This document shows positions 10,642 through 20,287 of a stretch of DNA of 64,000 nucleotides, one piece after another. A model generated the notes under the pieces. That model had not been told where the DNA came from and did not search any database. It worked only from the letters and a program-made list of their open reading frames with translations. The translations under genes were made by a program, and so were the position numbers. Numbering within the stretch: position 1 is the first letter of the stretch; each line of letters opens with the position of its first letter. This DNA is from Nocardia sp. NBC_00403 (GTDB lineage Bacteria; Actinomycetota; Actinomycetes; Mycobacteriales; Mycobacteriaceae). The stretch lies in contig NZ_CP107939.1 in assembly GCF_036046055.1 (NCBI RefSeq), positions 5,766,001 through 5,830,000 of the forward strand, in the 5' to 3' direction.

Positions 10642-11142
10642 TCACGCCTCCTCGGTCTGAGCTGTGCGTTGTGAGGGTGCGCGGTGAAGGCGGGCGTCTA
10701 GAGACCAGGCGCCTGCACCGACGACGAGCAGGAGCAGGCTTCCACACAGTTGTGCGAGATCGGTTCGGGATTCGTGGATGAAGTTCCACCAACCGGATTT
10801 GCCGGTGAACAAGGGGGCGTCACCCCACAGGATCGGCAGTTTGGTGATCAGCAGCGCACCTACCATGTCGACGATCATCGGAAGGGCGGCAAGGCGGGTG
10901 AACAGGCCGGCGAGAATGAGTGCGCCGCAGGCGATTTCGAAGCCCCCGTCCAGTGGTCCGAAGAAACCCGGGGCGGGGATACCGGCCTTGTCGAACCGTC
11001 CGGTGCCCAGGGCGTCCGGATAGAGGAACTTCTGGATCCCCTCGAACAGGAACACCACACCGACATAGAGACGGATCAGGATCACTGAGGCCGGGGCGGT
11101 GGTCGCGGTCAGCCGGGCCTGCCAGGTGTCGAGCTGTAACAC
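10642..11142 (-). CDS. DoxX family membrane protein
   Basis: The 166-residue integral membrane protein has about four helices and the DoxX hallmark LIRLYVGVVFLFEGIQKF near the N-terminus. The GTG start at 11142 has AAAGGG upstream. DoxX proteins in actinobacteria are linked to redox and thiol stress complexes (for example with SseA and SodA in Mtb), but none of those partners is here. Its direct partner is the downstream DUF1259 lipoprotein, so a membrane-surface redox unit is possible; this is inference. Confidence 0.85.
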   Translation of the reverse strand: MLQLDTWQARLTATTAPASVILIRLYVGVVFLFEGIQKFLYPDALGTGRFDKAGIPAPGFFGPLDGGFEIACGALILAGLFTRLAALPMIVDMVGALLITKLPILWGDAPLFTGKSGWWNFIHESRTDLAQLCGSLLLLVVGAGAWSLDARLHRAPSQRTAQTEEA

Positions 11143-11274
11143 GGGAATGCCCTTTCTGATCAGCTACTTCGAACACTCACCAGCGGCCATGCGCGGCATC
11201 ACCGGTCGACTCGGCCCGGATCACAACCGCCGATAACAGCCTCACCTGCATCTACGCGATCTTCGTTGTTTGCT

Positions 11275-11395
11275 GCGTGGATACTACGGCGACCCCGGCT
11301 TGGCCGGAATGACCCTCGGCTCGGTCGGCCGTGCCGTGCTGCACGGGAGCTCAGGTGCCGCTGATCATCGCCAGGTCGGCGAAGACGCGAATCAG
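11275..11395 (+). pseudogene. Universal stress protein C-terminal fragment
   Basis: GLAGMTLGSVGRAVLHG reads exactly like the nucleotide-binding tail of the usp genes upstream. After one frame slip the sequence continues as AQVPLIIAR, the equivalent of AHCPVIVIR. Nothing else of the gene remains. It points to a fourth usp copy lost from the island. Confidence 0.7.
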
Positions 11396-11409
11396 CGCAT
11401 CGGCCGTCG

Positions 11410-14400
11410 TCACTCTCCGGGTCGGGGTGTCGAGTTCATCGGCAGGCGAACCATGTTCCCAGCCGAGAGCCGTGCGATCTGGCCTCGGCAGTCGATCTCG
11501 ATCGGCGGCGACGTACCGGGATCCGAGCCGATCTCGACACTGTCGCCGCTGACGCGCACGGTAAGACCGTGGCCTCGGTAGAGGATCGGAAACGATAGCA
11601 CCCCGAGCGATTTCGGCAAGGACGGACAGAAGATCAGACGGTCGCTGCGGATCTCCAGCCCGGTGAAGCAGCGCTGCAGCAGGTCGATGCTGCCGGCCAT
11701 CGCGCCGAGGTGAATCCCCTCCGCGGTGGTGCCGCCCTGGATGTCGGCAACGTCGGATTGGAGCACAAGGTCGTAGAACTCCATGGCGCGGTCGCGGTTG
11801 GCCCGGGCCAGCACCCACGAATGCACCAGGGCGCTCAGCGTCGAACCGTGCGAGGTGCGGGCCAGGTAGTACTCGATGGTGCGTGGGATCATCTCCGGGG
11901 GCAGCTCGTAGCCGAGCCGCTCCATTAGTTCCCGCAGTTCGTCGGCCGACAGCAGGTAGAACAGCATCAGCGCATCGGCCTGCTTGGCAGCGCGGTATCG
12001 GTTCACGTCGTCGCCCTCGGCCTCCAGGATCCGGTCCAGCCGCTGGATGTCGCCGTAACGCTGCCGATAGTGGTGCCAATCCAGTTCGGCGAGTTGGTCG
12101 TAGCCCTCGAATTGGCTGATCACGCCGTCGTGGAAGGGCACGAACATGCGGACGGTGACATCGGCCCAGTGCACCGGCTCGGACGGCGCCACTGCCAGCG
12201 ATTCCAGCAGCTGAGCCCGGGAACTCGGGGCGAGCAGCTCGAGTGCGTCGAGCGCACGCAGGATCGTCCACACGGCCATCACGTTCGTGTAAGCGTTGCT
12301 ATCGATGCCGGCGCGGGGTGTGTGCGGGTATCCGGTGTGGAATTCGTCGGGACCGATCACACCACGGATGGTGTAGCGGTCCCGCGCGGCGTCGTAGGTG
12401 GCCAGGCTCGACCAGAAGCGCGCGATCTCCACAAGCAGCTCGGCACCGCAATCGCTCAGGAACTCGAGATCGCCGGTCACCTGGTAGTACTGCCACACGT
12501 TGTAGGCGATCGCGGTGCCGATGTGGTAGGCGCGTCGACTGACATCTGGATTCCAACGCCCCGACAGTGGATTGAGATGCAGCCGCTGGCTCTCCTCGCG
12601 GCCGTCGGAGCCGGACTGCCACGGGAACATCGCTCCGGCCAGGCCGGCTTCCTCGGCCGCTTGGCGGGCCTCGGGCAGGCGGCGGTGGCGGTACCGCAGC
12701 AGCGATCGGGTCAGGGCCGGAAAGCGCAGATTGAGCACCGGAGACACGAACAGCTCGTCCCAGAACACGTGGCCGCGATACGCCTCACCGTGTAGTCCGC
12801 GCGCGGGCACACCCACGTCGAGATCCACCGTGTTCGGTGACAGGGTCTGAGCCAGGTGCAGCAGATGTAGCCGCATGATTCGCACCGCGTGTTCGCTGTG
12901 GTCGAGGTCGATCCGCAGCCGTGCCCATAGATGCTCCCAGGCCACCACATGCCCCTTGAAAAGCCCCAGGTAACCATCGACGGCACCTAGCTGACGGGCG
13001 GCTTCCTCATCGGGTCCCGCTGTCGCGTGGTCGCGTCCGGTGAAAACGGTGACGATCTTCTCCAGCGTCACCGAGTCTCCAGCGGCCATATCGACAGTGA
13101 GATCGTGCCCGATCAGTCCGTCTCGGTCGACCAGTTCGCGCGTCGTGTCGACGGTGTCTCTGCCGCGCCGCAGCGTGCTGCGAGTTGCCACCGCCACCGG
13201 AATTCCGGACGTGCTGGTCTGCACCGCGAGTAGCACCGAATCGGCGGACAGTTGCTCGGCGCGCACGGTCCTCAGGTGCGTGTTCGACAGGTCGCGGTAG
13301 CGCTCCACTCCACGATTCCGTACGGATGCGTCGATGACCGACCGAAGCCCCAGGCTCCCCGACCAGTTCTCGGCGGTGATCGTCGTCTCCAGCGCGCCCA
13401 GATGCGGCCGGTGCATGGCGACGAACCGGCGCTGAGTCACCGCGGTGATTCGTCCCGTGGTGTCGCGGAAGCGAAACTGCCGCACGAGTTCGGCGCGGCG
13501 CAGATCCAGGTGCTGCCGGTAGCACAGCAGTTCCGCGGAATCGGGGTCGAACCAGTCACCGCCGTCGATCCGGAAGGTCACTGGCAGCCAGTTCGGCAGA
13601 TTCACCAGGCTCTCGTTGTCGATGGTGGCCCCGGCGAGCTCGTCGGAGAGCCGGTTGTACACCCCGGCGACATAGGTGCCGGGGTAGTGAACCGCCCCGG
13701 CCGGGCATTCCGGTGCCGCACCCCGGGTGGCGAAGTAGCCGTTGCCGACCGTGCACAGTGCCTCGCGCAGTTTCTCCCGCGCCGGATCGTAGCCATCGAA
13801 GGTGAGTGTCCAGGTATCCCGGACAGCCGTAACGGTTCCGGTGTGCAGCAGCGCCGCGACCCGATCGAGGAAGTCACCGACCTGGCGTGGCCCCGCGACC
13901 GCGTATCGAGCGGCGGTGTACCTGTCGCCGTTCTCGTTGTGGCGCACCACGATGGCGAGTCCGTCGGATTCGACGGCGTCGAAGGCATCCTCGTCGGTCA
14001 GATCGTCGCCGAGATAGACCGGCATCAGCGGGGCAGTGAGGTGTTCGAGGATCCAGCGCAGTGCGGTGCCCTTGTCCCAGTCCACATCCGGGCGCAGTTC
14101 GGTGACCCGGCGGCCGTGAGTCACACGCAGTCCGGCCGCGTGCCCGGTTTCGTGCACTGCGGCGACCACCCGGCTGACTTTTCCGGCCGCCACATTGCGG
14201 TGGTGGACGGCGACCGCGAATCGCTTGTGCTCGACCAGGACGCCTGGGATATCACGCAACCGGTGCCGCAGTTCATCGGCGGTCCGAGTGAGTGTGTGTT
14301 CGGCACCCGGTGCGGCGTCGTGCACGTACCGGGTGCCGTCGGGCGCCATCAGCTCGAAGCCATGGCTGCCCGCGTACCAGATTCCCTGGACACCTACACG

Positions 14401-15399
14401 GTCGCGCAGATCGGTCAGGTCGCGACCGCTGATGACCGCGACGGTGCATTCCGTGGCCAGTTTCGCCAGCACCGTCGTCGCTGTGTCGATCGGCTTCGCG
14501 GCGGCCGGATCGGCGACTATCTCGGCCAGGGTGCCGTCGAAATCCATCAGCACCGCGGCTCTCTCGGTGTTCAGGAGATTCTCGATGCGCGGCCAGAACT
14601 CGAAGACATCCGGAACCTCCGACATCCGGCGGAAGCCGCCGCGCAATCGCACCTGGGCGAGGTCATCGACTACGACATCGGCGCCCTGTGCCCGCAACTG
14701 GTCGGCGTGTGCGTTCCGGTCGACGCCGACGACCAGTGCGAAACCGCCGCTTCGACCGGCCGCCACTCCTGCCTCGGCATCCTCGACGACCACGGTGCGT
14801 TCAGGTTCGGCGCCGAGCCGCCGTGTGGCCTCCAGCAGCATCGCAGGATCGGGTTTCCCCGCCAGACCCAGTTCTTCGGCGTCGATACCATCGACCCGCA
14901 CCGCGAACAGGTCGGCGATACCGGCGGCCGCGAGGACCTGTGCGCAGTGGCGGCTGGCGGAGAACACCGCGGTGCGGATTCCCGCAGCGCCGAGCCGCCG
15001 GACCAACGTGACCGTCGATTCGAATACCGGGACACCGTCACGCGCGATCCGGTCCCGGAACAGGTCGTCCTTGCGATTGCCCAACCCGCACACGGTTTCG
15101 GCGCTCTCCGGATCGGAGGGATCGCCCCAACGCAATGTGATACCCCGCGCGGCAAGGAAGTCGGCGGCGCCCCGATAGCGTGGTTTGCCGTCGACGAAAC
15201 GCAGGTAGTCGGCTTCGGTGAATGGAGAGCGGTCCTGTCCGGCATAGGCCGGACGTCGGGCAAGAAATTCGTCGAACAGCTCCGTCCAGGCCGCGGCGTG
15301 AATCGACGCACTATCGGTCACCACTCCGTCCATATCGAATATCACCGCGTCGTGGCGCCGGGAATCGACCTGCGCAACCGCCCGCTCACCGTTTCCCAC
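11410..15399 (-). CDS. otsB1: OtsB1-type fusion: beta-PGM-like HAD, trehalose-6-P phosphatase, GH65 phosphorylase
   Basis: The 1329-residue protein has the same domain order and length as Mtb OtsB1 (Rv2006, 1327). Residues 18-250 form a beta-phosphoglucomutase-like HAD (D22-x-D24 in FDMDGVVTD, GKPDP at 181). Residues 282-520 are a trehalose-6-phosphate phosphatase HAD (D286-x-D288 in LMDFDGTLAE, GDDLTDEDAF at 464). Residues 530-1329 form a GH65 domain with general acid E1019 in GVIGPDEFH. All catalytic signatures are intact. A plausible route is T6P to trehalose, phosphorolysis to glucose plus glucose-1-phosphate, then isomerisation to G6P; the fused pathway is inferred. Start GTG at 15399 follows AAGG. 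A weak DosR-like site (11 of 15) lies 90 bp upstream. Confidence 0.92.
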   Translation of the reverse strand: MGNGERAVAQVDSRRHDAVIFDMDGVVTDSASIHAAAWTELFDEFLARRPAYAGQDRSPFTEADYLRFVDGKPRYRGAADFLAARGITLRWGDPSDPESAETVCGLGNRKDDLFRDRIARDGVPVFESTVTLVRRLGAAGIRTAVFSASRHCAQVLAAAGIADLFAVRVDGIDAEELGLAGKPDPAMLLEATRRLGAEPERTVVVEDAEAGVAAGRSGGFALVVGVDRNAHADQLRAQGADVVVDDLAQVRLRGGFRRMSEVPDVFEFWPRIENLLNTERAAVLMDFDGTLAEIVADPAAAKPIDTATTVLAKLATECTVAVISGRDLTDLRDRVGVQGIWYAGSHGFELMAPDGTRYVHDAAPGAEHTLTRTADELRHRLRDIPGVLVEHKRFAVAVHHRNVAAGKVSRVVAAVHETGHAAGLRVTHGRRVTELRPDVDWDKGTALRWILEHLTAPLMPVYLGDDLTDEDAFDAVESDGLAIVVRHNENGDRYTAARYAVAGPRQVGDFLDRVAALLHTGTVTAVRDTWTLTFDGYDPAREKLREALCTVGNGYFATRGAAPECPAGAVHYPGTYVAGVYNRLSDELAGATIDNESLVNLPNWLPVTFRIDGGDWFDPDSAELLCYRQHLDLRRAELVRQFRFRDTTGRITAVTQRRFVAMHRPHLGALETTITAENWSGSLGLRSVIDASVRNRGVERYRDLSNTHLRTVRAEQLSADSVLLAVQTSTSGIPVAVATRSTLRRGRDTVDTTRELVDRDGLIGHDLTVDMAAGDSVTLEKIVTVFTGRDHATAGPDEEAARQLGAVDGYLGLFKGHVVAWEHLWARLRIDLDHSEHAVRIMRLHLLHLAQTLSPNTVDLDVGVPARGLHGEAYRGHVFWDELFVSPVLNLRFPALTRSLLRYRHRRLPEARQAAEEAGLAGAMFPWQSGSDGREESQRLHLNPLSGRWNPDVSRRAYHIGTAIAYNVWQYYQVTGDLEFLSDCGAELLVEIARFWSSLATYDAARDRYTIRGVIGPDEFHTGYPHTPRAGIDSNAYTNVMAVWTILRALDALELLAPSSRAQLLESLAVAPSEPVHWADVTVRMFVPFHDGVISQFEGYDQLAELDWHHYRQRYGDIQRLDRILEAEGDDVNRYRAAKQADALMLFYLLSADELRELMERLGYELPPEMIPRTIEYYLARTSHGSTLSALVHSWVLARANRDRAMEFYDLVLQSDVADIQGGTTAEGIHLGAMAGSIDLLQRCFTGLEIRSDRLIFCPSLPKSLGVLSFPILYRGHGLTVRVSGDSVEIGSDPGTSPPIEIDCRGQIARLSAGNMVRLPMNSTPRPGE

Positions 15400-15504
15400 G
15401 CCTTCAGCCTGACACCGTTCTATTCGTCCTGGCCAGGGGCGAAGGTCTCACAATCGCCCGGCGTAATGGGGTCGCTAGCGGCGATATCCGGGACCAACGA
15501 CTCC

Positions 15505-15972
15505 TCCCACGCCGAGGTCCGATTTCCTACTGGGACATACCATCGCCAGAGCCGGTATCCTCGGGACGCCCTGGTCTCGGAGGAGGAACGGCAGCGAGTC
15601 GCCATCGGCCGCCAATACCCCGCTAGCACCGGTGCGCCGCGCCGAACCGAGATCACCACCGACCGGTCGGCAGTTCTTGTGCTGTCCACCGACGGTGACA
15701 CCCCGGACGAGCTGGTGCGCTGCGGTGAGGTGCTGTCCACGGTCCTGCTCGAATGCACACTTGCCGGGTTCGCGACGTGTCCCCTGACCCATTTGACCGA
15801 AGTGCCGCGCAGCCGCGCTGTCATCCGCGGCCTGATCGGCCGCACCCAACTGCCCCAGGCCATGGTCCGTGTCGGCACCAGACCCGAATCTGCGGGCAAT
15901 GATCCAGCAACACCGCGCCGGCCGTTCGCCGAGATCCTCGACATGCCCGAATCAACCGAGCAGGCGCACTGA
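15505..15972 (+). pseudogene. Acg-type nitroreductase, C-terminal fragment
   Basis: The frame reads RDALVSEEERQRVAIGRQYP, SAVLVLSTDGDTPDELVRCGE, LLECTLAGFATCPLTHLTE, QAMVRVG and PATPRR, which is the C-terminal half of the Rv2032 (Acg)/Rv3131 family. No start codon or N-terminal half is present; the full family is about 330 residues. The long open frame running antisense through otsB1 into this fragment is not a gene. An intact paralogue lies at 21503-22474. Confidence 0.75.
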
Positions 15973-16052
15973 CCGGATTCGGTCCCACGCCTGGGCGATG
16001 AACGCGGCACGCGCCAGATCCGATGGCACCTCTGTCAGCCGGCGGTTAGGCG

Positions 16053-16067
16053 TGGGCCCAACGTCAC
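16053..16067 (-). promoter_or_regulatory. Candidate DosR box upstream of tgs
   Basis: On the minus strand GTGACGTTGGGCCCA matches the 15-mer at 12 positions (3 N), and GGGCC-N4-GTC half-sites are visible on the plus strand. It is about 120 bp upstream of the acyltransferase start. Confidence 0.45.
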
Positions 16068-16187
16068 TGGTACCGGTTACCTTGGCATCTCACGCCCGAT
16101 GTCTGGTTTGCGCGAAGATTTTTCCGGCAGCAGTGGCAGTTTCAGCCATGGGCAGCAGCCCGCGGCCGCTGCCAGGACAGGTGCGCG

Positions 16188-17600
16188 ATGACGGAATTGG
16201 GCCCGCTGGACACGGGTTTCATGGAAATGGAAGACACCGACCCCCGGGTCAGCCTCGGCATCGGGACGGTGGCGATCATCGACGGACCAGCGCCGGCACG
16301 GGACCAGCTGCGCGCGTACGTCGATCGCGGGCTGGAACGGCACAGGCGGCTGCGGCAGCGGGTCCGTCGTGCGCCTTTGGACCTGAAAGCGCCGGTGTGG
16401 GAGGACGACCCGAATTTCGATCTGGGGCACCACATCCGGTGGACCGCGTTGCCCGACCCGGGTGGCGAGACGGAGCTGCGAGAGGTTGTCGCCACTGAAT
16501 TGACCGAGCGGCTGGATCGTGATCACCCGCTGTGGGAGGTGGTCGTGGTCGACCACCTGGCGCAGGACCGCTGGGCGATGATCCTCGAGGCTCACCACAC
16601 CATGGTCGACGGAATCTCCGAGATCACGCTGCTCGAAAGCTTTTGCGACCCGGTCGCTGACGACGCGGGCGAGCACGGTCCGGCGACCGGAAGACGTTCG
16701 CGCACAAGTCTTCTGAAACGAATGTTTGAAATGATCCAGGCGCCAGTAACCATACCGCGCTTGGCCATCGGAACTGTGCGTACCCTGGCGCCGGTGCTGT
16801 ACGCGGCGATCGCGCCGGCCGGCGAATCCTCGCTGAACGGGCCCATCGGGCGGCAACGCCGCTACACGGTGGCGCGAACCATGCTCCCGCAGGTGCGGGA
16901 GATATGTTCGGCATTCAGTGTGACGGTCAACGATGTCGCCGTCGCCGCCATCGCCGCCGCCTACCGTCGGTTGTTGCTGGGCCGCGGCGAACATCCCACC
17001 CCCACCACGCTGCGCATCGCGGTACCGGTGTCGACGCGAACGACCGAGGCGAAATCCGTTCTGGACAACCGGGTTTCGGCGATGATCTCGCATTTGCCGA
17101 TCGAGATCGACGACCCGGTCGAGCGCCTGATGACCGTTCACCAGCAGATCCGGCGGCATCGGTCCCGAGGTGAAGTCGACGCCGAGAAATCGTTGCTCTC
17201 ATTGTCGCAGCGGCTACCGTTCGGGATCGTGGCCGAAGTGTTCCGGCTGGCATTGTGGTTCCCCCAGCGCGGCGTGGGCGCCCTGGCGACCAATATCCCC
17301 GGGCCCGGCCGCCGGCTGACAATCGGCGACCAGGAAGTGGTCGAGTTGTGGCCGTGTATTCCGATCGCGCTGCGGGTGCGCACCACGATCGCGATCCTCA
17401 GCTACCTCGACCAATTGATCTTCGGCATTACCGGCGACTACGACACCACCCCCGACATCGACACGATCGCCTCAGGCGTCGCGACCGAGATCGCGGTGCT
17501 GCTGGCCCGCGCGCGCGGCCGACCGCCACCGCGCCGACCGCAACCGGTCGCGAACCGCGGCAACGGTTCACCCTCGGCCCGACCACGGCACGCACGGTAA
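16188..17600 (+). CDS. tgs1: Wax ester synthase/diacylglycerol acyltransferase (triacylglycerol synthase)
   Basis: The 470-residue WS/DGAT enzyme has the catalytic HHTMVDG (H136-H137...D141-G142), the preceding DHPLWEVVVVDH segment, and the conserved ATNIPGP-type loop near 366-372. Length agrees with Mtb Tgs1 (Rv3130c, 463). It joins acyl-CoA to diacylglycerol, producing storage triacylglycerol at the membrane or lipid droplet. The ATG follows the weak ribosome site GGACAGGTGCGCG. The DosR context and upstream box favour the hypoxia-induced Tgs1 role over other paralogues, which Nocardia has in number, so the exact orthologue is inferred. Confidence 0.88.
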   Translation: MTELGPLDTGFMEMEDTDPRVSLGIGTVAIIDGPAPARDQLRAYVDRGLERHRRLRQRVRRAPLDLKAPVWEDDPNFDLGHHIRWTALPDPGGETELREVVATELTERLDRDHPLWEVVVVDHLAQDRWAMILEAHHTMVDGISEITLLESFCDPVADDAGEHGPATGRRSRTSLLKRMFEMIQAPVTIPRLAIGTVRTLAPVLYAAIAPAGESSLNGPIGRQRRYTVARTMLPQVREICSAFSVTVNDVAVAAIAAAYRRLLLGRGEHPTPTTLRIAVPVSTRTTEAKSVLDNRVSAMISHLPIEIDDPVERLMTVHQQIRRHRSRGEVDAEKSLLSLSQRLPFGIVAEVFRLALWFPQRGVGALATNIPGPGRRLTIGDQEVVELWPCIPIALRVRTTIAILSYLDQLIFGITGDYDTTPDIDTIASGVATEIAVLLARARGRPPPRRPQPVANRGNGSPSARPRHAR

Positions 17601-18100
17601 GTCATGCATCACCCATCAACCACCACCGGACACAGACCCAACGGAACACACCGGATATCAACGGCGCCAAAAATTTTCTTCCGATGATATTCGCGAACTC
17701 CGTGTTGGAGCGGGAGCGGCGTGGAGCACAGCGACCAGGTCGGACGGCGCCGAAAGTCCCGAGATCGAGAGACCGGCGACCCGGACATGCCGGACGTTGC
17801 GCCCTTCCGACTGGATAGCGCTATCGGCGATTCTCGATATAGACCAGCTCGCTTTCTCTGGTGGCCGGAAATGCGGAACCGTCTGTGGCTCTGCGGCCCT
17901 GACAGCGACACAGTCGAGACGACGTCAGGAGTTCGGATGCCGCAGTGGCGAGACTTTCTCCAGCGCTTGCGCCGCCTGCCGGAACTTCCGGCGCGGCGGC
18001 CGCGAATGTGTCTGCTGGTCGAATCGCCGACGCCGCAGCCGAACCGGCGCCACTGCTCGAGGTCCGGGGACCCTCTTTACCCTGGTGCGATCGCGGTGGG
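17601..18100. other. 500-bp intergenic stretch, no gene recognised
   Basis: Short frames here lack family similarity and ribosome sites. A palindromic GGTCCGGGGACC at 18060-18071 lies just before the hydrolase but does not fit DosR spacing. Confidence 0.5.
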
Positions 18101-19021
18101 ATGGCAGCCATGAATACGAACCGGTCACCACAACTCCGCTCTCCTCGACTGCGGTGGCGCTCGACCGTGGTCGAGGGCCACACTGCCCGCTACGCGGTCG
18201 GCGGGCTCGGCCCTCGCGTGCTCTTCCTGCACGGCTGGGGACTCGGCGGACAAGCCTATGCCCGCCCGCTCGAACAGCTCATCCGCAGGGGAATGCGCGT
18301 GTACATCCCCGCGCTTCCCGGGTTCGGCGGCACCGCCAGCCTGCCTGCCGAGCACCGAACCCTCGCTGGATACGCCCGGTGGGTCGGCCACTTCGCCGAC
18401 GCGATCGGTTTAACCCGACCGGTGACCATGGTCGGGCACTCCTTCGGCGGCGGCGTCGCGATCAAAACCGCCCACGACCTACCCGACCTCGCCGAGCGGC
18501 TCGTACTGGTGAACTCCATCGGCGGCTCGGCGTGGACCGACGGCCGAGGCGTGGTCCGCGCACTGCGCGAACGCCCGCTGTGGGACTGGGGCCTGCACCT
18601 GCAGGCCGACCTGCTCCCCGGTCGCCAACTGACCTGGGTCCTGCCGGTGATCTTGCGCGATGCCGTGCCGAACTTGCTGCGGAACCCGACTGCGGTGTGG
18701 GAAGTCGCCCACCTCGCCCGAACCGCCAATCTGGCTCCCGAACTCGCTGCGCTTGCCGAACGCCGGCTCCCTGTCTTCGTAGTGTGGAGCAAGCGGGACA
18801 CGGTCATCCCCGAATCCACCTCGATGTCACTGCAGACAGCACTCAGTGACCCGCGCACCATCACCGTGCCCGGCGGGCACACCTGGCTCATGGACGACCC
18901 CCACGCCTTCGGCGAAGTCATCACCAACGTGATCCGCGAACCAGTTATCGGCCCCGACGCCATCGCCGCTCGGGAAGATGTCGAGCCCCAACCTCGACGT
19001 GTGCGTCCGTGGGGAGCTTGA
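18101..19021 (+). CDS. Alpha/beta hydrolase
   Basis: About 306 residues with the oxyanion segment LFLHGWGLGG, the nucleophile elbow GHSFGGG, a VVWSKRDTVIPES acid strand and PGGHTWLMDDP carrying the catalytic His. These are all parts of a standard serine hydrolase triad. Two ATGs three codons apart (18101 and 18110) are possible; the long frame upstream to 17945 is low-complexity and unlikely. Family members include esterases, lipases and haloperoxidase-like enzymes, and the substrate is unknown. Its position after tgs allows a link to lipid turnover, but no DosR box was found. Confidence 0.82.
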   Translation: MAAMNTNRSPQLRSPRLRWRSTVVEGHTARYAVGGLGPRVLFLHGWGLGGQAYARPLEQLIRRGMRVYIPALPGFGGTASLPAEHRTLAGYARWVGHFADAIGLTRPVTMVGHSFGGGVAIKTAHDLPDLAERLVLVNSIGGSAWTDGRGVVRALRERPLWDWGLHLQADLLPGRQLTWVLPVILRDAVPNLLRNPTAVWEVAHLARTANLAPELAALAERRLPVFVVWSKRDTVIPESTSMSLQTALSDPRTITVPGGHTWLMDDPHAFGEVITNVIREPVIGPDAIAAREDVEPQPRRVRPWGA

Positions 19022-19333
19022 CGGTTTCGCGACCGCGGCATCGGCGTGTCACCGGCGGCTGCCAATATGCGGATGCCAGGCCTGGTCGGCGGGCGTGAAA
19101 ATCCCTGTGTTTCGCTCGGCAGCCGTCAGGTGCTAGGGCGCGCCGGTCCCGCGGCGAGGCACACCGATGTCGAATCCGGCGGACATCGTCGGGGTACTGG
19201 GCTGCGAAGCATGGTGAGCCACTCACCGAGGCCCGGTTCGCGGAGCGTGCCACTGCGCGGCAGTCGATCGGATCACTGTGCGCCGGAAGAGGTTTCGATG
19301 GACCAGCATCCCGCCGCGGACTGATCCGGGAGT
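19022..19333. other. 312-bp intergenic stretch between convergent genes
   Basis: No frame with family similarity, no clear hairpin terminator and no DosR-like site were seen. Confidence 0.5.
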
Positions 19334-19612
19334 TCAGCCTCCGGCGGACTCGCTGCAGCGCTGGCTCGGCCGGTAGTGCTTCGAGGAGAAGTGGGCCGCC
19401 GCGATGTCTTCCTGCGCGCGCAGCTGCTCGCTGGTGACCACGTGTGCGTCCGGACCAGGGTAGGTGAGTACCCGGTGTTCCGTGTCGGTCCAGTGCACCA
19501 GGTAGGGGGGTGCCCCGTCCCTCCCGTGCACCTCTTCGATGAGACCGTGCCGGACTGTGCTGCCGACACTGCGGCCCTCGACGATCAGCCAGTCCCCTGT
19601 CTTTGCTTGCAT
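19334..19612 (-). CDS. DUF1918 protein, Rv0569-like
   Basis: The 92-residue protein opens with MQAKTGDWLIVEGRSVG, contains PPYLVHWTDTEH and ends the domain with GPDAHVVT, the DUF1918 signature of a small SH3-like barrel. Mtb Rv0569 (a DosR-regulon gene) and Rv2302 share this domain and length. The ATG at 19612 has AAGGAGG ten bases upstream; an ATG further up at 19660 adds unrelated residues. A C-terminal tail of about 30 residues extends past the core domain. A DosR-like box lies 61 bp upstream. Function is unknown; nucleic-acid binding has been suggested for the family. Confidence 0.88.
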   Translation of the reverse strand: MQAKTGDWLIVEGRSVGSTVRHGLIEEVHGRDGAPPYLVHWTDTEHRVLTYPGPDAHVVTSEQLRAQEDIAAAHFSSKHYRPSQRCSESAGG

Positions 19613-19672
19613 GACGCCGACCTCCTTGTTTCTGGTCGAATCCATCGTTGCGACGGGCATCGAATCAACGGT

Positions 19673-19687
19673 AGGGCCGTTGGTCGC
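19673..19687 (-). promoter_or_regulatory. Candidate DosR box upstream of the DUF1918 gene
   Basis: On the minus strand GCGACCAACGGCCCT matches the 15-mer at 12 positions (3 N), 61 bp before the start codon. Confidence 0.5.
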
Positions 19688-20287
19688 TGCGTCGAGGTGT
19701 TTTTGTCGTCGCGAGGCTCGCTGCGCTGCCGGAATCAGCCGATGACGGTCGAACCCACGATCGTGCGAAGGAAGGAACCGTAATAGTCACGGCCCGAAAC
19801 ATGATGCACTCCGGCGTGGAAACCATCACCGAGAGCGACTCCCTAGCGGGGACCCCACGCTGTCGCCGACAAGGACGAGATGACGCGCGACGTGAACCAC
19901 GCTCCCAGTACTGGCGTATCCCGGTTCGCCGCGCTCGCCCGTACCGGCGACGGTGTGCACCGCGCCGAGGTGGTGGACGACGCTGCGGTGACGCCCGATC
20001 GCTGAACGACGGCCCCTTCACGATGGCGCGCGACCTGCGCTGGTGGCTGCCTGATGTCGCATACAAAGTAATCATGGATCGACTGCGTCGAGGACCCAAA
20101 CCGGCGCTGTGACCGGAATCGCCACCGTCGCTGGTCGTCCCCGCAGCCCGGCGTGCGGCGCGGCCCGGTCGGCGCCACGCGATTGCAGGCCCAGCGCGAT
20201 GCCCTCTACCACGTCCGGATCATCTGTCGCCGGCGCCCGCGCCGAGTATCGCGGGCGGGAGCGAAGTCCGGCCTTGTCGAGCGTGAT
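19688..20287. other. 600-bp stretch with decayed coding sequence, unrecognised
   Basis: A short plus-strand frame near 19880-20014 (44 codons, starting MTRDVNHAP) and a frame ending MDRLRRGPKPAL at 20112 look protein-like but match no family I can name. Both are likely remnants. Confidence 0.35.

Noticed and set aside
15489..15503. DosR-like site upstream of otsB1
   Set aside because: Scores only 11 of 15 with three free positions; expected by chance in a region this size, and it sits at the edge of the acg relic.
13252..15972. 906-codon plus-strand open frame
   Set aside because: Antisense to the well-supported otsB1 gene; only its last about 155 codons (acg fragment) resemble a protein family.
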